A stretch of 64,000 bases of DNA from Glandiceps talaboti (Eukaryota; Hemichordata; Enteropneusta; Spengelidae), in contig NC_135565.1 in the NCBI RefSeq assembly GCF_964340395.1, forward strand, positions 5,420,142-5,484,141. The letters run 5' to 3'. Made by a program: the position numbers and the translations under genes. Below, one piece after another: positions 1-19,460 of the stretch. Position 1 is the first letter of the stretch; every line of letters starts with the position of its first letter. The notes under the pieces were generated by a model, which was not told the origin of the DNA, ran no database searches, and was given only the letters and a program-made list of their open reading frames with translations.

Positions 1-1274
1 AATTCTATTTTTAGTCGTCCATGAGTATATATCATGTGCTACGATATCAAATGTTTTGCATATGACAGAATTGTATCTATGTCTTACTATTAATTCTCAT
101 TAAAGAGATGAGAATGTCGTATTCTCATTTTTATTTTTTTACGGCTTGGGACAAGCTTTGGAGGAGAAATACCAATGTCATGAATTTGTAATTACCGTGT
201 TTGTGTTCAGACATTACGTTGTTTATACATGTCGCCAAACACCCAGTTAGAGAAAATCTCAATTTCAAGAGTATATTCTCAAATTCGAGACCTTCTGAAG
301 GCGGCGATCACTCCGAACAAAACAAACGTCACAACACGATGAATAGAGGTAAATAAGGACATCTAGCCGCTTTCACCACATCGGATTTTAATCAGATTGT
401 GGGAAGGCGGCGATCACTCCGAACAAAACAAACGTCACAACACGATGAATAGAGGTAAATAAGGACATCTAGCCGCTTTCACCACATCGGATTTTAATCA
501 GATTGTGGCCACAGGTAAAAGTCCCATTTTGTAAGACATTCCTTACATAAGTGAGTTAGTCGCCTGTGACAGAGCAGACGTCACCATATCTAGGGACTAA
601 AATACGCCATTTTACTTCAAGTGGTCAGACCTAAAGGAACTGATTAGTAAGGTGAGTTTGTTGCTTATATCTGCTAAATGTGCAAACGAGTCACAAATAA
701 ATGGTCCGTATCACATTAGTTTGGAGAAAGATCCCTTTTTAAAGAAAATCAGTTGACTGGCAAAGGCAAAAGAACACATTTGAATAATTATATCAATGGT
801 TAAATTCATATCAACAGAAAGAAAGCAAACTGGGAAGTCTCTAATTTACTGATCACGCAGTCAGCTATTGTACATTTAGATAGCCCTCATGACATTTTGC
901 CGCTTCGCAAATTAAATGTGTGTTGATTTTTGTCATGGCATAAGGAACAGGACGCAAATGACAGAGTGGAGGGGACCAGTGTTGCTCTGTGAGGAGGCCA
1001 CCAGTTTTCATGCCAGTGTTTGGGGTGGGTCACCATTATTTGTGCATTGCTTGGCAGTTGTGATCACTGATATTTCAATGACAAAGTCGAGGGAGTGTCA
1101 GTAATGTTTGTATTTTAATCACTTTGAGCATCCATCCTCAAGATAAAAACTAGTTCTTATTGACATTATAGAAGCACTATGGTATTGGATACATCTGTGT
1201 ACAAATGAAAGCCATAAAAAACATTGGTATTAATACACTGCACAGCGAGTTGTATTCGATTCTGAACATTGTGG
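1..1274. other. Intergenic DNA without a recognisable gene
   Basis: Apart from the 106-bp tandem duplication listed separately, I see no conserved coding stretch, RNA gene or transposon end here. The one open frame of about 60 codons near 916-1104 has no recognisable motif and no splice context, so I treat it as chance. Confidence 0.5.
297..508. repeat. Perfect 2 x 106-bp direct tandem duplication
   Basis: Positions 297-402 and 403-508 are the same 106-bp sequence, starting GAAGGCGGCGATCAC and ending CAGATTGTGG, with no differences that I can see. The absence of divergence means a very recent duplication, a segregating copy-number variant or an assembly artefact. Confidence 0.95.
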
Positions 1275-1305
<31 letters not shown>

Positions 1306-1484
1306 CATACATACATACACATATATATACAGACAGACAGACAGACATACATACATACATACATACATACATACATACATACATACATACATACATACGT
1401 ACGTACGTGCATACATACATACATACATACATACATACATACATACATACATACATACATACATACAAACATACATGCATGCAT
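1275..1484. repeat. (ACAT)n microsatellite with AGAC and ACGT interruptions
   Basis: About 210 bp of tetranucleotide ACAT repeats, interrupted by short AGAC and ACGT runs, ending in alternating CATG. It directly abuts the LINE fragment on its left. The long open frames across it on both strands come from the tetranucleotide period and are not genes. Confidence 0.95.
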
Positions 1485-2153
1485 GTTCTAGTTCATGCTT
1501 TTATTACATCACGTTTAGATTATTGCAACAGTTTATTATATGGTCTCCCACTTCAACAAATTCGTAAACTCCAAATTATCCAGAATTCAGCAGCAAGACT
1601 TGTCGTTAGAAAGAAAAAAGTTGAGCATATTACCCCAGTTCTTCATTCATTACACTGGCTACCTATTCAGAAGCGCATTGAATTCAAAATACTCTGCATT
1701 GTTTTTAAAGTTCTTAATGGGTGCGGGCCTTCATATCTAGGCGATTTACTAATGATTAGATCCACCCGTCGTTCCCTTCGGTCGCAATCCGGTAGCGTGG
1801 TGAATTTGCACCAACCGATAGGGAACACTGCATACTATGGTGATCGGGCCTTCTTTATTTGCGGCCCACGTCTCTGGAATGCCCTGCCACCATGTCTTCG
1901 TTCTTCACACACTTTGAACAGTTTTAAATCTGCATTGAAATATCATCTTTTTAGATCTCATTATTATTAATTTTTAACTTTTTTACATTTCTGTTTTTTA
2001 AATGTCATTCCGTGTCTTTGTATTTTTATCCTGTTTCATATTTTGTTTATACTTGTGTACATGTATATGTACATTTTAAAATACTTTTATACTTTTGTTC
2101 AGCGCATTGAGATTGTTTTTAATGTAATGCGCTTTATAAGAAATAAATATTAT
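1485..2153 (+). mobile_element. 5'-truncated non-LTR retrotransposon (LINE), reverse transcriptase C-terminus plus 3' UTR
   Basis: The frame from about 1485 to 1970 encodes the segment found downstream of the palm domain in CR1/L2/jockey-like LINE reverse transcriptases. Visible signatures are [11 protein letters not shown], the IQNSAARLV segment, LHWLPI, FKVLNG, and a late GPRLWNALP motif followed by an [10 protein letters not shown]-type ending. The stop is at 1968-1970. An AT-rich 3' UTR follows and ends at about 2150 with AAATAAATATTATTATG. The catalytic palm and endonuclease are absent, so this is a dead 5'-truncated insertion of the usual kind. Both ends abut tetranucleotide arrays, so target-site duplications cannot be recognised. 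The clade (CR1 or L2-like) is inferred from motif style only. Confidence 0.85.
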
Positions 2154-2322
2154 TATGCATGCATGCATGCATGCATGCATACATACATACATACATACAT
2201 ACATACATACATACATACATACATACATACATACATACATACGTACGTACGTACGTACGTGCATGCATGCATGCATACATACATACATACATACATACAT
2301 ACATACATACATACATACATAC
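2154..2322. repeat. (CATA)n/(CATG)n microsatellite
   Basis: Begins as CATG repeats directly at the LINE 3' end, continues as a long CATA array with an ACGT interruption, and ends at about 2322. It mirrors the array on the other side of the LINE. Confidence 0.95.
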
Positions 2323-2325
2323 AGC

Positions 2326-2505
2326 CAGGAAAGAATGATGAAGGAATATAGTCATATACTTCCAAAACCTTGCACTTAAATGAGAAGTTTAGAATGTTTT
2401 GTAATTTTGTATTTTTCTTCACGGTTTTCAGATATAAAATTTTTGTAAATATCTTTTGAATGTAGATTAAACAGCTTTAAGAAACCCAATTTATCTTTTT
2501 AGAAA
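2326..2505 (-). repeat. Dispersed repeat with a microsatellite tip, inverted copy
   Basis: This segment is the reverse complement of 5860-6026 and 13180-13345. Shared landmarks are GGAATATAGTCATATACTTCC, read inward from the microsatellite, and AAGAAACCCAATTTATC at the far end. In each copy one end runs directly into a tetranucleotide array. A more diverged copy lies at 23035-23190. The arrangement resembles a short non-autonomous transposon or SINE whose tail seeds microsatellites; no protein is encoded. Confidence 0.7.
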
Positions 2506-2560
2506 CACACAGCAACCCCACGAGCGAAAATTACGAAACAACCATATATTTGTGTTTGCT

Positions 2561-3806
2561 TTTTAGCACAACAGAACTAGGTTCAGCAGGGCTATAGTCA
2601 TCGAGAAATGTGTGTGTGTGTGTGTGTGTAAATGACTTAAAGTCAAAAACCGCATGGCCGAATGGTTTGGTATTTGGTGGGGACATTACTTGTGGTGGGT
2701 GTCTAGATGCAAAATTGTTCAAATGAAAATGATCGCATCAGAGATGTGCATTTTGGGTGAAAAATTGTGATTTTTGGTCAAAAGACTTAAACTCCAAAAC
2801 TAATTGGCAGATTGGTCTGAAATTTGGTGGGAAGGTTCTGTAGGCGGTGTAAAGTTAGATTTGTTTATGACATGATGATTCCATCGGTGATATGCAAATT
2901 AGGGTTAAAAATGTGTCTTTTTAGTCAAAGGTATATAATTCCAAAAGTACTTGGTTGATTTGCCTCACATTGCACAGGGATGTTTCTGGGGATGTACAGT
3001 TCAGGTGATATTAATTACATGATGATCCCTTTAGAAATATGCAAATTAGGGCTAAAAAACCATGATTTTTTAGTTGAAATACCTGTCAGGCAAAAAGAGT
3101 ATACAGAAATTATTGTTTTATTGATCTAATTAAACCATAAGAATTGTTATCGGGTACTTAACATAATGTAACAATTGTGTGTGAATGGTACTGAAATTAA
3201 TCTCTCCTTAAGGTTGCTTGGAAACCGTGCCTGCATAACTTGAACACTGAACTACACTTTGGTTCAAGGTAAAATGCCTGTCTGTCTGTCTGTCTGTCTG
3301 TCTTGTAGATGATGCAAATGATTTTGGTATTGAGCTTTACCTCTAAAAAACTGGTGATGAACTTTGGTTATGATTCTGAAAGTGTTACTGTTAGTCTAGA
3401 AATTGTGAATGTGTCATACTTATATAATTGCCCTAGCAACAATGACCACGCCCTTAGCAACAGTCAGATGATAGGTTTATTGACAATTATAACAGGGAGT
3501 GAATAGCAAGAAGACCACGCCGATAGCTACAGATAAACAAGGACATCTTATGCCAAAATAACACTGGTGATGGGAAGGTAAATGAATGAGCATTGCGAAA
3601 TTGTATTCAGATATGCCGAGAAAAAAGATAGTGCCCATAGTAACATTATATGATGGTGTATATAGCAGGTATAACATTAACACCATGGATGGGAAGGCAT
3701 GGGAATAAATCTTCAAAGAATGTATGTTTAGCAAGAAGACCACGTTAATCATTACAGAAAATTTAAGTGTATCATCAACAGTTGCTAAAACGCCATTGTA
3801 TTGGCG
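2561..3806 (-). mobile_element. TIR repeat element, copy 1 (minus orientation)
   Basis: Member of a family recurring at least seven times in this window. It begins with TTTTAGCACAAC at 2561 and ends with the inverted form near 3775-3806, where a CGCCATTG...GGCG palindromic cap closes it. Inside are a GT-rich tract (about 2609-2629), blocks resembling TTGACCAAAAA with ATTTGCATATCAC, and a short CTGT array (3282-3302). Further in is a segment whose complement reads TGTTGCTATGGGCGTGGTC. There is no transposase frame, so it is non-autonomous. Duplication copy B (10476-11074) retains only the inner half. Confidence 0.65.
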
Positions 3807-4701
3807 CTTTTATTCAATATTGGAGGACAATAATGCCAACGGCATGCGTACTATAAACCTTATAGCTCTATGACCTCTGTTTGTAAAGCGTAAGTTATAA
3901 TTTATAAAGTGACATTATTCACGTGATGACAACCTTTAAGACTATTTACTGCCACGTTATATGCATTGAAAACATTAACTCTGTCCACTTTGAGATATCC
4001 GTCCCTACAGGAATTGGCATAGTGACAAACTAATACTACTTCAAAACATGCAGCGTTGTGCATGCAACACACTGTAACCACTGCAAGCGACGTACATTTA
4101 TATCTATATTGACCTTAGGTTTACCCCGGCGGTGGCAGTCCCTGAATGGGTGGGCACCCATGCTTGTTAGCGAAATTTCAAATGTACTCAATGATATGAA
4201 AAAACACCCCCTTTTTTAGTGAATCTGGGAGAACATGCCCGAGAAAATCACTGCAAACAACACCCCCTTATTTCCGAAATCCTGACACCTAATCCATACA
4301 CTGTACGTACACTATTTGCCCCAATGTTTGAATACTACTCCAGGCACACAGGCACAATTATCCGCACATCAAACTGTCAAGTTCACTCACAAATTATGTG
4401 CATGCACTACATATTTGACATCTCCCTCGTTCGGAGAACTCCTCAGCTGTCCAACGCAATATGTATCTGGATGTTGAATCTGCCATCTTCCCCCCTCCAT
4501 GAGGTAGCGTATCGATGCATCAAATATACGAACAAAGTTCACTATCCCCGAGAGTGTCACCATGTTTTTAGACACCAGAACATACTAAATTTTAATCGCA
4601 TTAATTTAGGGTGGACATAGAGTAACACGCTGATCTTGCATTGGCAATTTACGGTCCTGGATTACGGGACCTTCGTCCCCGGGCCTTCGACAGGAAGCTT
4701 C

Positions 4702-4812
<111 letters not shown>

Positions 4813-5235
4813 AAAAAGGCATCCTACCCCTACTCTCGGAGCGTGATCTGAAAAATTGCCCCCTTTTTACGATTCCACGGACCTAACTGGCCAACGAAAA
4901 ACACCACCCTTTTCGTGAAATTTCTAACAAGCATGCGTACCCGCTTCGTCTGGGACTGCCACGTCACAACCGGGAGGTTGACTGTAACCCGGGACTGTAA
5001 GGATACAACCCTTGTGTACAGTTGTCACTTTCGGCTGTCAGATGACTTTAATTTCTGATATGTCAGCTGTCACTATATTGTCGTGGACTTTACTTGTTGA
5101 TATGTAGAAGTTGCCCCCCTCCCTCCGGGCAAGTACACTGAGTTCCAACTTAGATCAACTTACTACGTCTACAGGCAGAACTCTCCCTTCTTCCCATCCA
5201 TCCATCCACCCACCCATCCTTCCTCGACTTCACCC

Positions 5236-5316
<81 letters not shown>
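5236..5316. repeat. (CTGT)n microsatellite
   Basis: About 80 bp of CTGT repeats; the paralogous array is at 12540-12625. Confidence 0.97.
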
Positions 5317-5317
<1 letters not shown>

Positions 5318-5859
5318 CTCTCTCTAATTTTCTGAGCTGGACCAAAACTTCCAAAATTGCATGGGTGCACTATCGACGTCATTATCACGACTGAGGTCAA
5401 CGTCTCCACTTCACGACTTTACCCCTAATATCTTAAAACATCTTCACTCCGACCCACCCGTCTCCTCACACCACAGATTATTGAATAAAACATTACCTCA
5501 AAATGTTCTTAAGAAGGTTAGTAACCAGATTTAAACAAAGTCTACAAATTTTCGTTCCTACACACAGTTATTGTTGGAATGCAACATAGCCTTGTTTGAA
5601 GTATGTACCAATTTAATTTAATTTAAAGAGTACATTTTGAAAATATAGCCTAATTACCGACAATCATTAATGATGCAAATGAGTCATTTAAACTAAAACC
5701 TACGTCACAAAGCTTTTAGAATCTGCACACTATGTTATGGTTGATGTATGTAGTGAATTATATTGAATTCGAATAATGTTGACCACTAAGATGCAATGTC
5801 TTTTTATTGTAGATGAGTGAAATATATATTTGATTACTCGGAGCTAGTACAGGTTCATA

Positions 5860-6026
5860 AAAGATAAATTGGGTTTCTTAAAGCTGTTTAATCTACATTC
5901 AAAAAATAGTTACAAAATTCATATATCTCAAAACCATGAATAAAATTACAAAATTACAAAACATTCTAAAATTCTCATTCTAAGTGCAAGGTTTTGGAAG
6001 TATATGACTATATTCCTTCATCATTC
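5860..6026 (+). repeat. Dispersed repeat with a microsatellite tip
   Basis: Forward copy of the repeat seen inverted at 2326-2505. It runs into the ATGT/GTGT array starting at about 6030. Confidence 0.7.
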
Positions 6027-6029
6027 GAC

Positions 6030-6212
6030 TGTGTGTATGTGTGTATGTATGTATGTGTGTATGTATGTATGTATGTATGTATGTATGTATGTATATGTAT
6101 ATGTGTGTGTGTGTGTGTGTGTGCATGTACAAATGTACATATGCAGCTTGGTACGAGTGTCCCTGTTTGTCTGTCTGTCTTTCTATCTCTCTCTGTCATT
6201 CTGTCTGGTGTC

Positions 6213-6260
<48 letters not shown>

Positions 6261-6327
6261 TCTAGCTCTCTCTCTCTCTCTTCCCTCTCTCTCTCTCTCT
6301 CTCCCTCTCTAGCTCTCTCTCTCTCTT

Positions 6328-6417
<90 letters not shown>
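6030..6417. repeat. Compound ATGT / GT / CT microsatellite upstream of HNMT-like copy 1
   Basis: ATGT and GT repeats to about 6122, a short unique spacer, then roughly 200 bp of almost pure CT (6218-6417) with a few CCC and TAG interruptions. It ends 210 bp before the start codon at 6628. The second gene copy has the ATGT/GT part but only a vestigial CT run (about 13526-13536), so the CT block expanded here or contracted there. Confidence 0.95.
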
Positions 6418-6421
<4 letters not shown>

Positions 6422-6627
6422 TCAAAGTTGTTTAACACGCCGACTACGTACCAACTAGTCAATAAATGGTAACCACACCTATTGTCGGTCATGTGACCAT
6501 CCACATGTTTGTGATTTGTGTAGGACAGTTGTGTTTAGTCGGTCAAGTAAGCACACGTCTGTGTTCTCTGTCTAAACGAGTCCGTTCATCCATACAGAAT
6601 TGTTTACTCACAACCTGTAAATCAAAG

Positions 6628-9341
<2,714 letters not shown>

Positions 9342-10039
9342 ACGAGAGGGTTCTTTGTATTAAAGGTAAACTCCACTCCAGGAAATAACAGGCATTTTGT
9401 ATACTTTGGAATTTATATGATTTTCCATCACTTACATTACATGCGATTGCCGAGAAATACGAAATGAAAATTATTGGCCGTCTATTGTCACAAGTCCTAA
9501 GTGACAGCATTTATTAGAGGTTGCGCATTATATTATGTGCGTCTAGCCTCATAAATATGGAATACTTGCTCTGTTGTCATTTTTACCTTTCTGTACTTAT
9601 TGTAACCGGTTTGTTGTTTTTAGCTCTATTTGTTTGAATGTTTTACCATGCTCTTAAAACTAGTGTATGTACATCAAATTCAAATATTAATAAATAGAAA
9701 ATAAATAAACTAATAGGAACTGAGATATGTAAAATGAGAATAGAGCATGCGTAATAAACGCTAAGCAAGAACTATAAATTGGGCTGGGGTGGATCTACAC
9801 AAAAGATGATTTACATATAGTCATGTTTAGACAATAGACATTCCAAGTTTTCCTGTAAAGTGATTTGTAAAATTTATGTGAGTCAAATGCTGGCTGTGAC
9901 GTTCAAGGGAGGCCGCAGGCAGAACTCAGGGCTTTGATAAATACAGTCTATGTTCCCGTTCTTACCTCATATATCCTCTCGTATGCAGTTTATCATTTTT
10001 CTTCCGTGAGGAAGAGATATATTTAGTGGGTGGAAGTCT

Positions 10040-10076
<37 letters not shown>

Positions 10077-10475
10077 TCTGTCTGTCTGTGTCGTAGTTTT
10101 TTCCATAATGGCTTGCGCAATTCATACGAAATTTTGGAGACGTATTTCCTAACACTTGATGAGGTTTTGATAAAAATCACATGAATATTAATGAGTTATT
10201 TACGTATTAATGATTTTCGGTAATAAGGCTATATCTCAAGGATGCACGCTTCAAATTCATTATAACTTGGTACACACATTTGCGATACAATGCGCACCTT
10301 TTCTGGAAATATTATTAATATAACTTTTAGTTTTACTAAGATATTGGCATATTTTCGGTACATTGTACACACGATCGTCATGGACATTAAAGGATGCCTC
10401 AACAGTCATTGCTATTATATATGATCTGTTGTATTCCAACAATTGTCTGTCGGAATGACAATCTCAAAACTTCGC
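9342..10475. other. Spacer between the two duplication units
   Basis: 9342-9570 is the gene's 3' flank, shared with 18079-18310. From about 9573 to 9812 it matches 20514-20752, a LINE-like 3' tail with AATAAATAG motifs. The remainder to 10475 is unique apart from a GT/CTGT microsatellite at about 10034-10090. No gene is seen. Confidence 0.6.
10034..10090. repeat. (GT)n followed by (CTGT)n microsatellite
   Basis: About 38 bp of GT repeats passing into CTGT repeats. Confidence 0.9.
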
Positions 10476-10497
10476 CCTTGGTTCAAGGTAAAATGCC

Positions 10498-10546
<49 letters not shown>

Positions 10547-11074
10547 GCCTTGTAGATGATGCAAATGATTTTGGTATTGAGCTTTACCTCTAAAACTACT
10601 GGTGATGAAATTTGGTTATGATTCTGAAAGTGTTACTGTTAGTCTAGAAATTGTGAATGTGTCATACTTATATAACTGCCCTAGCAACCATGACCACGCC
10701 CTTAGTAACAGTCAAATGATAGGTTTATTGACAATTATAACAGGGAGTGAATAAACATTATTTTAAAATATGTAAATGCCCTTAGCAAGAAGACCACGTC
10801 CATAGCAACAGATAAACAGTGACATATAATGCCAAAATAACACTGGTGATGGGAAGGTAAATGAATGAGCATTGCGAAATTGTATTATAAAAAAGATAGT
10901 GCCCATAGTAACATTAAATGATGGTGTATATAGCAGGTATAACATTAACACCATGGATGGGAAGGCATGGGAATAAATCTTCAAAGAATGTATGTCTAGC
11001 AAGAAGACCACGTTAATCATTACAGAAAATTAAAGTGTATCATCAACAGTTGCTACAACGCCATTGTATTGGCG
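10476..11074 (-). mobile_element. TIR repeat element, copy 2 (half element at the duplication junction)
   Basis: Collinear with 3260-3806 but lacking the outer half seen at 2561-3260. The boundary is immediately next to the CTGT array (10497-10547). The far end keeps the CAACAGTTGCTACAACG form of the terminal repeat. Its truncation marks the upstream edge of duplication unit B. Confidence 0.7.
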
Positions 11075-12002
11075 CTTTTATTCAATATTGGAGGACAATA
11101 ATGCCAACGGCGTGCGTACTATAAACCTTATAGCTCTATGACCTCTGTTTGTAAATAAAGCGCTTATAATTCATAAAGTGACATTATTCACGCGATGACA
11201 ACCTTTAAGACTATTTACTGCCACGTTATATGCAATGAAAACATTAACTCTGTCCATTTTGAGATATCCGTCCCTACAGGAATTGGCATAGTGACAAACT
11301 AATACTACTTCAAAACATGCAGCGTCATGCATGCAACACACTGTAACCACTGCAGAGCTCTGAACCACTGCAAGAGACGTACATTTATATCTATATTGAC
11401 CTTAGGTTTACCCCGGCGGTGGCAGTTGCTGGATGGGTTGGTACCCATGCTTTTTGGCGAAATTTCAAATGTACTCCTTTTCCTGGAATATTTCAATGAA
11501 AAAACACCCTCTTTTTTAGTGAATCGGGAGAACATCCCCGAGAAAATCACTGCAAACAACACCCCCTTATTTCGAAATCCTGACACCTAATCCATACACT
11601 GTACGTACACTGTTTGCCACAATATTTGAATACTACTCCAGGTACACAGGCACAATTATCCGCACATCAAACTGTCAAGTTCACTCACAAATTATGTGCA
11701 TTCACCACATATTTGACATCTCCTGCCTCGTTCGGAGAACTCCTCAGCTTTCCAACGCCACATTGCGTTGTATCTGGATGTTGAATCTGCCATCTTCCCC
11801 CTTCATGAGGTAGCGTATCGATGCATCATATATACGAACAAAGTTCGCCATCCCCGAGAGTGTCACCATATTTTTAGACAGCAAGAACATATTTTAATCG
11901 CATTAATTTAGGGGTGGGCATAGAGTAACACGCTGATCTTGCATTGGCAATTTACGGTCCTGGATTACGTGACCTTCGTCCCCGGCCTTCGTCAGGAAGT
12001 TT

Positions 12003-12129
<127 letters not shown>

Positions 12130-12539
12130 AAAAAGGCATCCTACCCCTGCTCTCGGAGGGTGATCTGAAAAATTGACCCCTTTTTACGATTTCACGGACC
12201 TAAATGGCCAACGAAAAACACCCCCTTTTTCGTGAAATTTCTAACAAGCATGCGTACCCGCTTCGTCTAGGACTGCCACGTCACAACCGGAGGTTGACTG
12301 TAACCCGGGACTGTAAGGATACAATCCTTGTGTACAGTTGTCACTTTCGGCTGTCAGATGACTTTAATTTCTGATATGTCAGCTGTTACTATATTGTCGT
12401 GGACTATACTTGTTGATATGTAGAAGTTGGCCCCCTCCCTCCGGGCAAATACACTGAGTTCCAACTTAGATCAACTTACTCTGTCTGCAGGCAGAACTCT
12501 CCATTCTTCCCATCCATCCATCCTTCCTCGCCTTCACCC

Positions 12540-12610
<71 letters not shown>

Positions 12611-12625
12611 GCCTGCCTGCCTGTC
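12540..12625. repeat. (CTGT)n microsatellite
   Basis: CTGT repeats with ATCT and GCCT variants, paralogous to 5236-5316. Confidence 0.95.
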
Positions 12626-13179
12626 TGTCTCTGTCCTCTCTCTAATTTTCTGAGCTGGACCAAAACTTCCAAAATTGCATGGGTGCACTATCGACTTCAT
12701 TATCACGACTGAGGTCAACATCTCCACTTCACGACTTTACCCCTAATATCTTACAACATCTTCACTCCGACCCACCCGTCTCCTCATCACACCACAGATT
12801 ATTAAATAAAACATTACCTCAAAATGTTCTTAAGAAGGTTAGTAACCAGATATAACAAAGTCTACAAATTTTCGTTCCTACACACAGTTATTGTTGGAAT
12901 GCAACATAGCCTTGTTTGAAGTATGTACCAATTTAATAGAATTTAAAGAGTACATTTTGAAAATATAGCCTAATTACCGAAAATAATCAATGATGCAAAT
13001 GAGTCATTTAAACTAAAACCTACATCTCAAAGCTTTTAGAATCTGCACACTATGTTATGGTTGATGTATGTAGTAAATTATATTGAATTCGAATAATGTT
13101 GACCACTAAGATGCAATGTCTTTTTATTGTAGATGAGTGAAATATATATTTGATTACTCGAAGCTAGTATAGGTTCATA

Positions 13180-13345
13180 AAAGATAAATTGGGTTTCTTA
13201 AAGTTGTTTAATTTACATTAAAAAAATATTTACAAACTTCAAAACCATGAATAAAATTAAAAAATTACAAAACATTCTAAAATTCTCATTCTAAGTGCAA
13301 GGTTTTGGAAGTATATGACGACATTTCTTCATCATTCTTTCAGGA
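13180..13345 (+). repeat. Dispersed repeat with a microsatellite tip
   Basis: Paralogous to 5860-6026, followed directly by the ATGT array 13348-13440. Confidence 0.7.
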
Positions 13346-13347
13346 CT

Positions 13348-13394
13348 GTATGTATGTATGTATGTATGTATGTATGTATGTATGTATGTATGTA

Positions 13395-13427
<33 letters not shown>

Positions 13428-13440
13428 GTGTGTGTGTGAG
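13348..13440. repeat. (ATGT)n/(GT)n microsatellite
   Basis: About 90 bp. The CT block that follows the equivalent array in unit A is nearly absent here. Confidence 0.95.
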
Positions 13441-13716
13441 TGTAATGTGTGCATGTACATATGCAGCTTGGTATGAGTGTCCCTGTTTGTCTTTCTATCT
13501 CTCTCTGTCCTGTCTGGTGTCTGTTTCTCTCTCTCCGACCGACCACGTACCAACTAGTCAATAAATGATAACCACACCTATTGTCGGTCAGTGTGACCAT
13601 CCACATGTTTGTGATTTTTGTAGGACAGTTGTGTTTAGTCGGTCAAGTAAGCACACGCCTGTGTTCTCTGTCTAAGCGAGTCCGTTCATCCACAGCTCAC
13701 AACCTGTAAATCAAAG

Positions 13717-18078
<4,362 letters not shown>

Positions 18079-18771
18079 ACGAGAGGCCTGGGTTCTTTGT
18101 ATTAAAGGGGAACTCCACTCCAGGAAATAACAGGCATTTTGTATACTTTGGAAGTTATATGATTTTCCATCACTTACATTACGTGCGATTGCCGAGAAAT
18201 ACGAAAAATGAAAATTATTGGCCGCCTATTGTCACAAGTTCTAAGTGACAGCCTTTATTAGAGGTTGCGCGTTGTATTATGTGGGGCTAGCCTAAAAAAT
18301 ATAGAATACTTGCTCAACACTGCATATTGCACATTATATTAAAATTCATGAGTTGCCTTTACAATATATTCAAGGCTAAATCACATAGGGATAATATTCA
18401 TCCAGGTGTTGATTCATAAATATTCATTAACTTCACAGAAAGGTAAAAGTTACATATTAATGCGAATATGCAGTGTTTATGAGGCTAGCCCCTATGAGAA
18501 AGGATGTGACCGTGGGCTGTGACTTGAATGACTACACAATGTATAGAGAGCCAATAATTTTCACTTCGTATTTCCCGGCAGTCGCGCTTAATATAAGTGA
18601 GGAAAATAATAACAAAAAACTCCAAAGTTACAAAAATGCCTTTATTTCCTGGATCGTTCCCCTTAAGAATGCAATAACTGTTTGAGCAATATGTACGCAA
18701 ATGTTCAAAAGTATTGCAAAGTAGCCGAGTGTTGGTTATCCACGTGGGACCCAGGCATAGTTAGTTTTGCT

Positions 18772-18772
<1 letters not shown>

Positions 18773-18820
<48 letters not shown>

Positions 18821-18821
18821 C
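18773..18821. repeat. (AAC)n microsatellite
   Basis: About 48 bp of pure AAC trinucleotide repeat. Confidence 0.97.
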
Positions 18822-18844
18822 ATAAATACTGACAAACAGACTTA

Positions 18845-19078
18845 ATTACGACAGAGTAATTACATATTAATAGCAATAACGGTTCTATGCAATATGTTTT
18901 CTTATCTATGACATTGTAACTGCGCTGTGTAATACCTTGGGTTATTGTGGTTTATCTTTTAGCTGTATTCATTTACCTTTTAGGGGACACAGGAAAGTCA
19001 TTAAGCCAAGGGGCTTTGCCATTCTGTTCTTTTATGATGAATAAATAAAGAAATAAATAAATAAAGACAAGAACACAA
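18845..19078 (+). mobile_element. 3' tail of a non-LTR retrotransposon (probable)
   Basis: An AT-rich stretch with GTCATTAAGCCAAGGGGC followed by TTTTATGATGAATAAATAAA repeats, the style of CR1/L2 3' ends. There is no coding sequence. Confidence 0.5.
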
Positions 19079-19169
19079 ATTAAAGATGAATACGTATCAC
19101 AGTAGTTTTAATTATGTATATACGAGTGTATGGCGAGCCGTTTTACTTGTTATTTTTATTCTGTATTTG

Positions 19170-19460
19170 ACGATATCAAATATTTAATGATATCAATATT
19201 TAATGATATGAAATTATTTACTGATATCATTAAATGAATTGATATCATCAAATAGAGGGCATTTAAATTTGATGATAGTATCAAATCATGTATTGATATC
19301 ATCAATTCATTTAACGATATCATTAAAACATTTAATGGTATCATCAATTCATTTATTGAAATCATGATCATCAAATCGACCTATTTGATACTATCATCAA
19401 ATGATTTAATGGTATCATAAATACATAATATGGTATTTAATGATATCATCAAATGCCGAA
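19170..19460. repeat. Dense palindromic TGATATCA/ATTTAATG repeat block
   Basis: Nearly 300 bp built from short variants of TGATATCAT, ATTTAATGATATC and their complements. The consensus is self-complementary, so both strands read alike and extensive hairpins are possible. It carries no coding signal; the 72-codon minus frame across it is a by-product. Confidence 0.85.

Noticed and set aside
1166-1480. Long open frames with Met-Tyr-Val-Cys or His-Thr-Tyr-Ile repeats
   Set aside because: They arise from a tetranucleotide repeat, which is open in several frames on both strands; there is no gene context.
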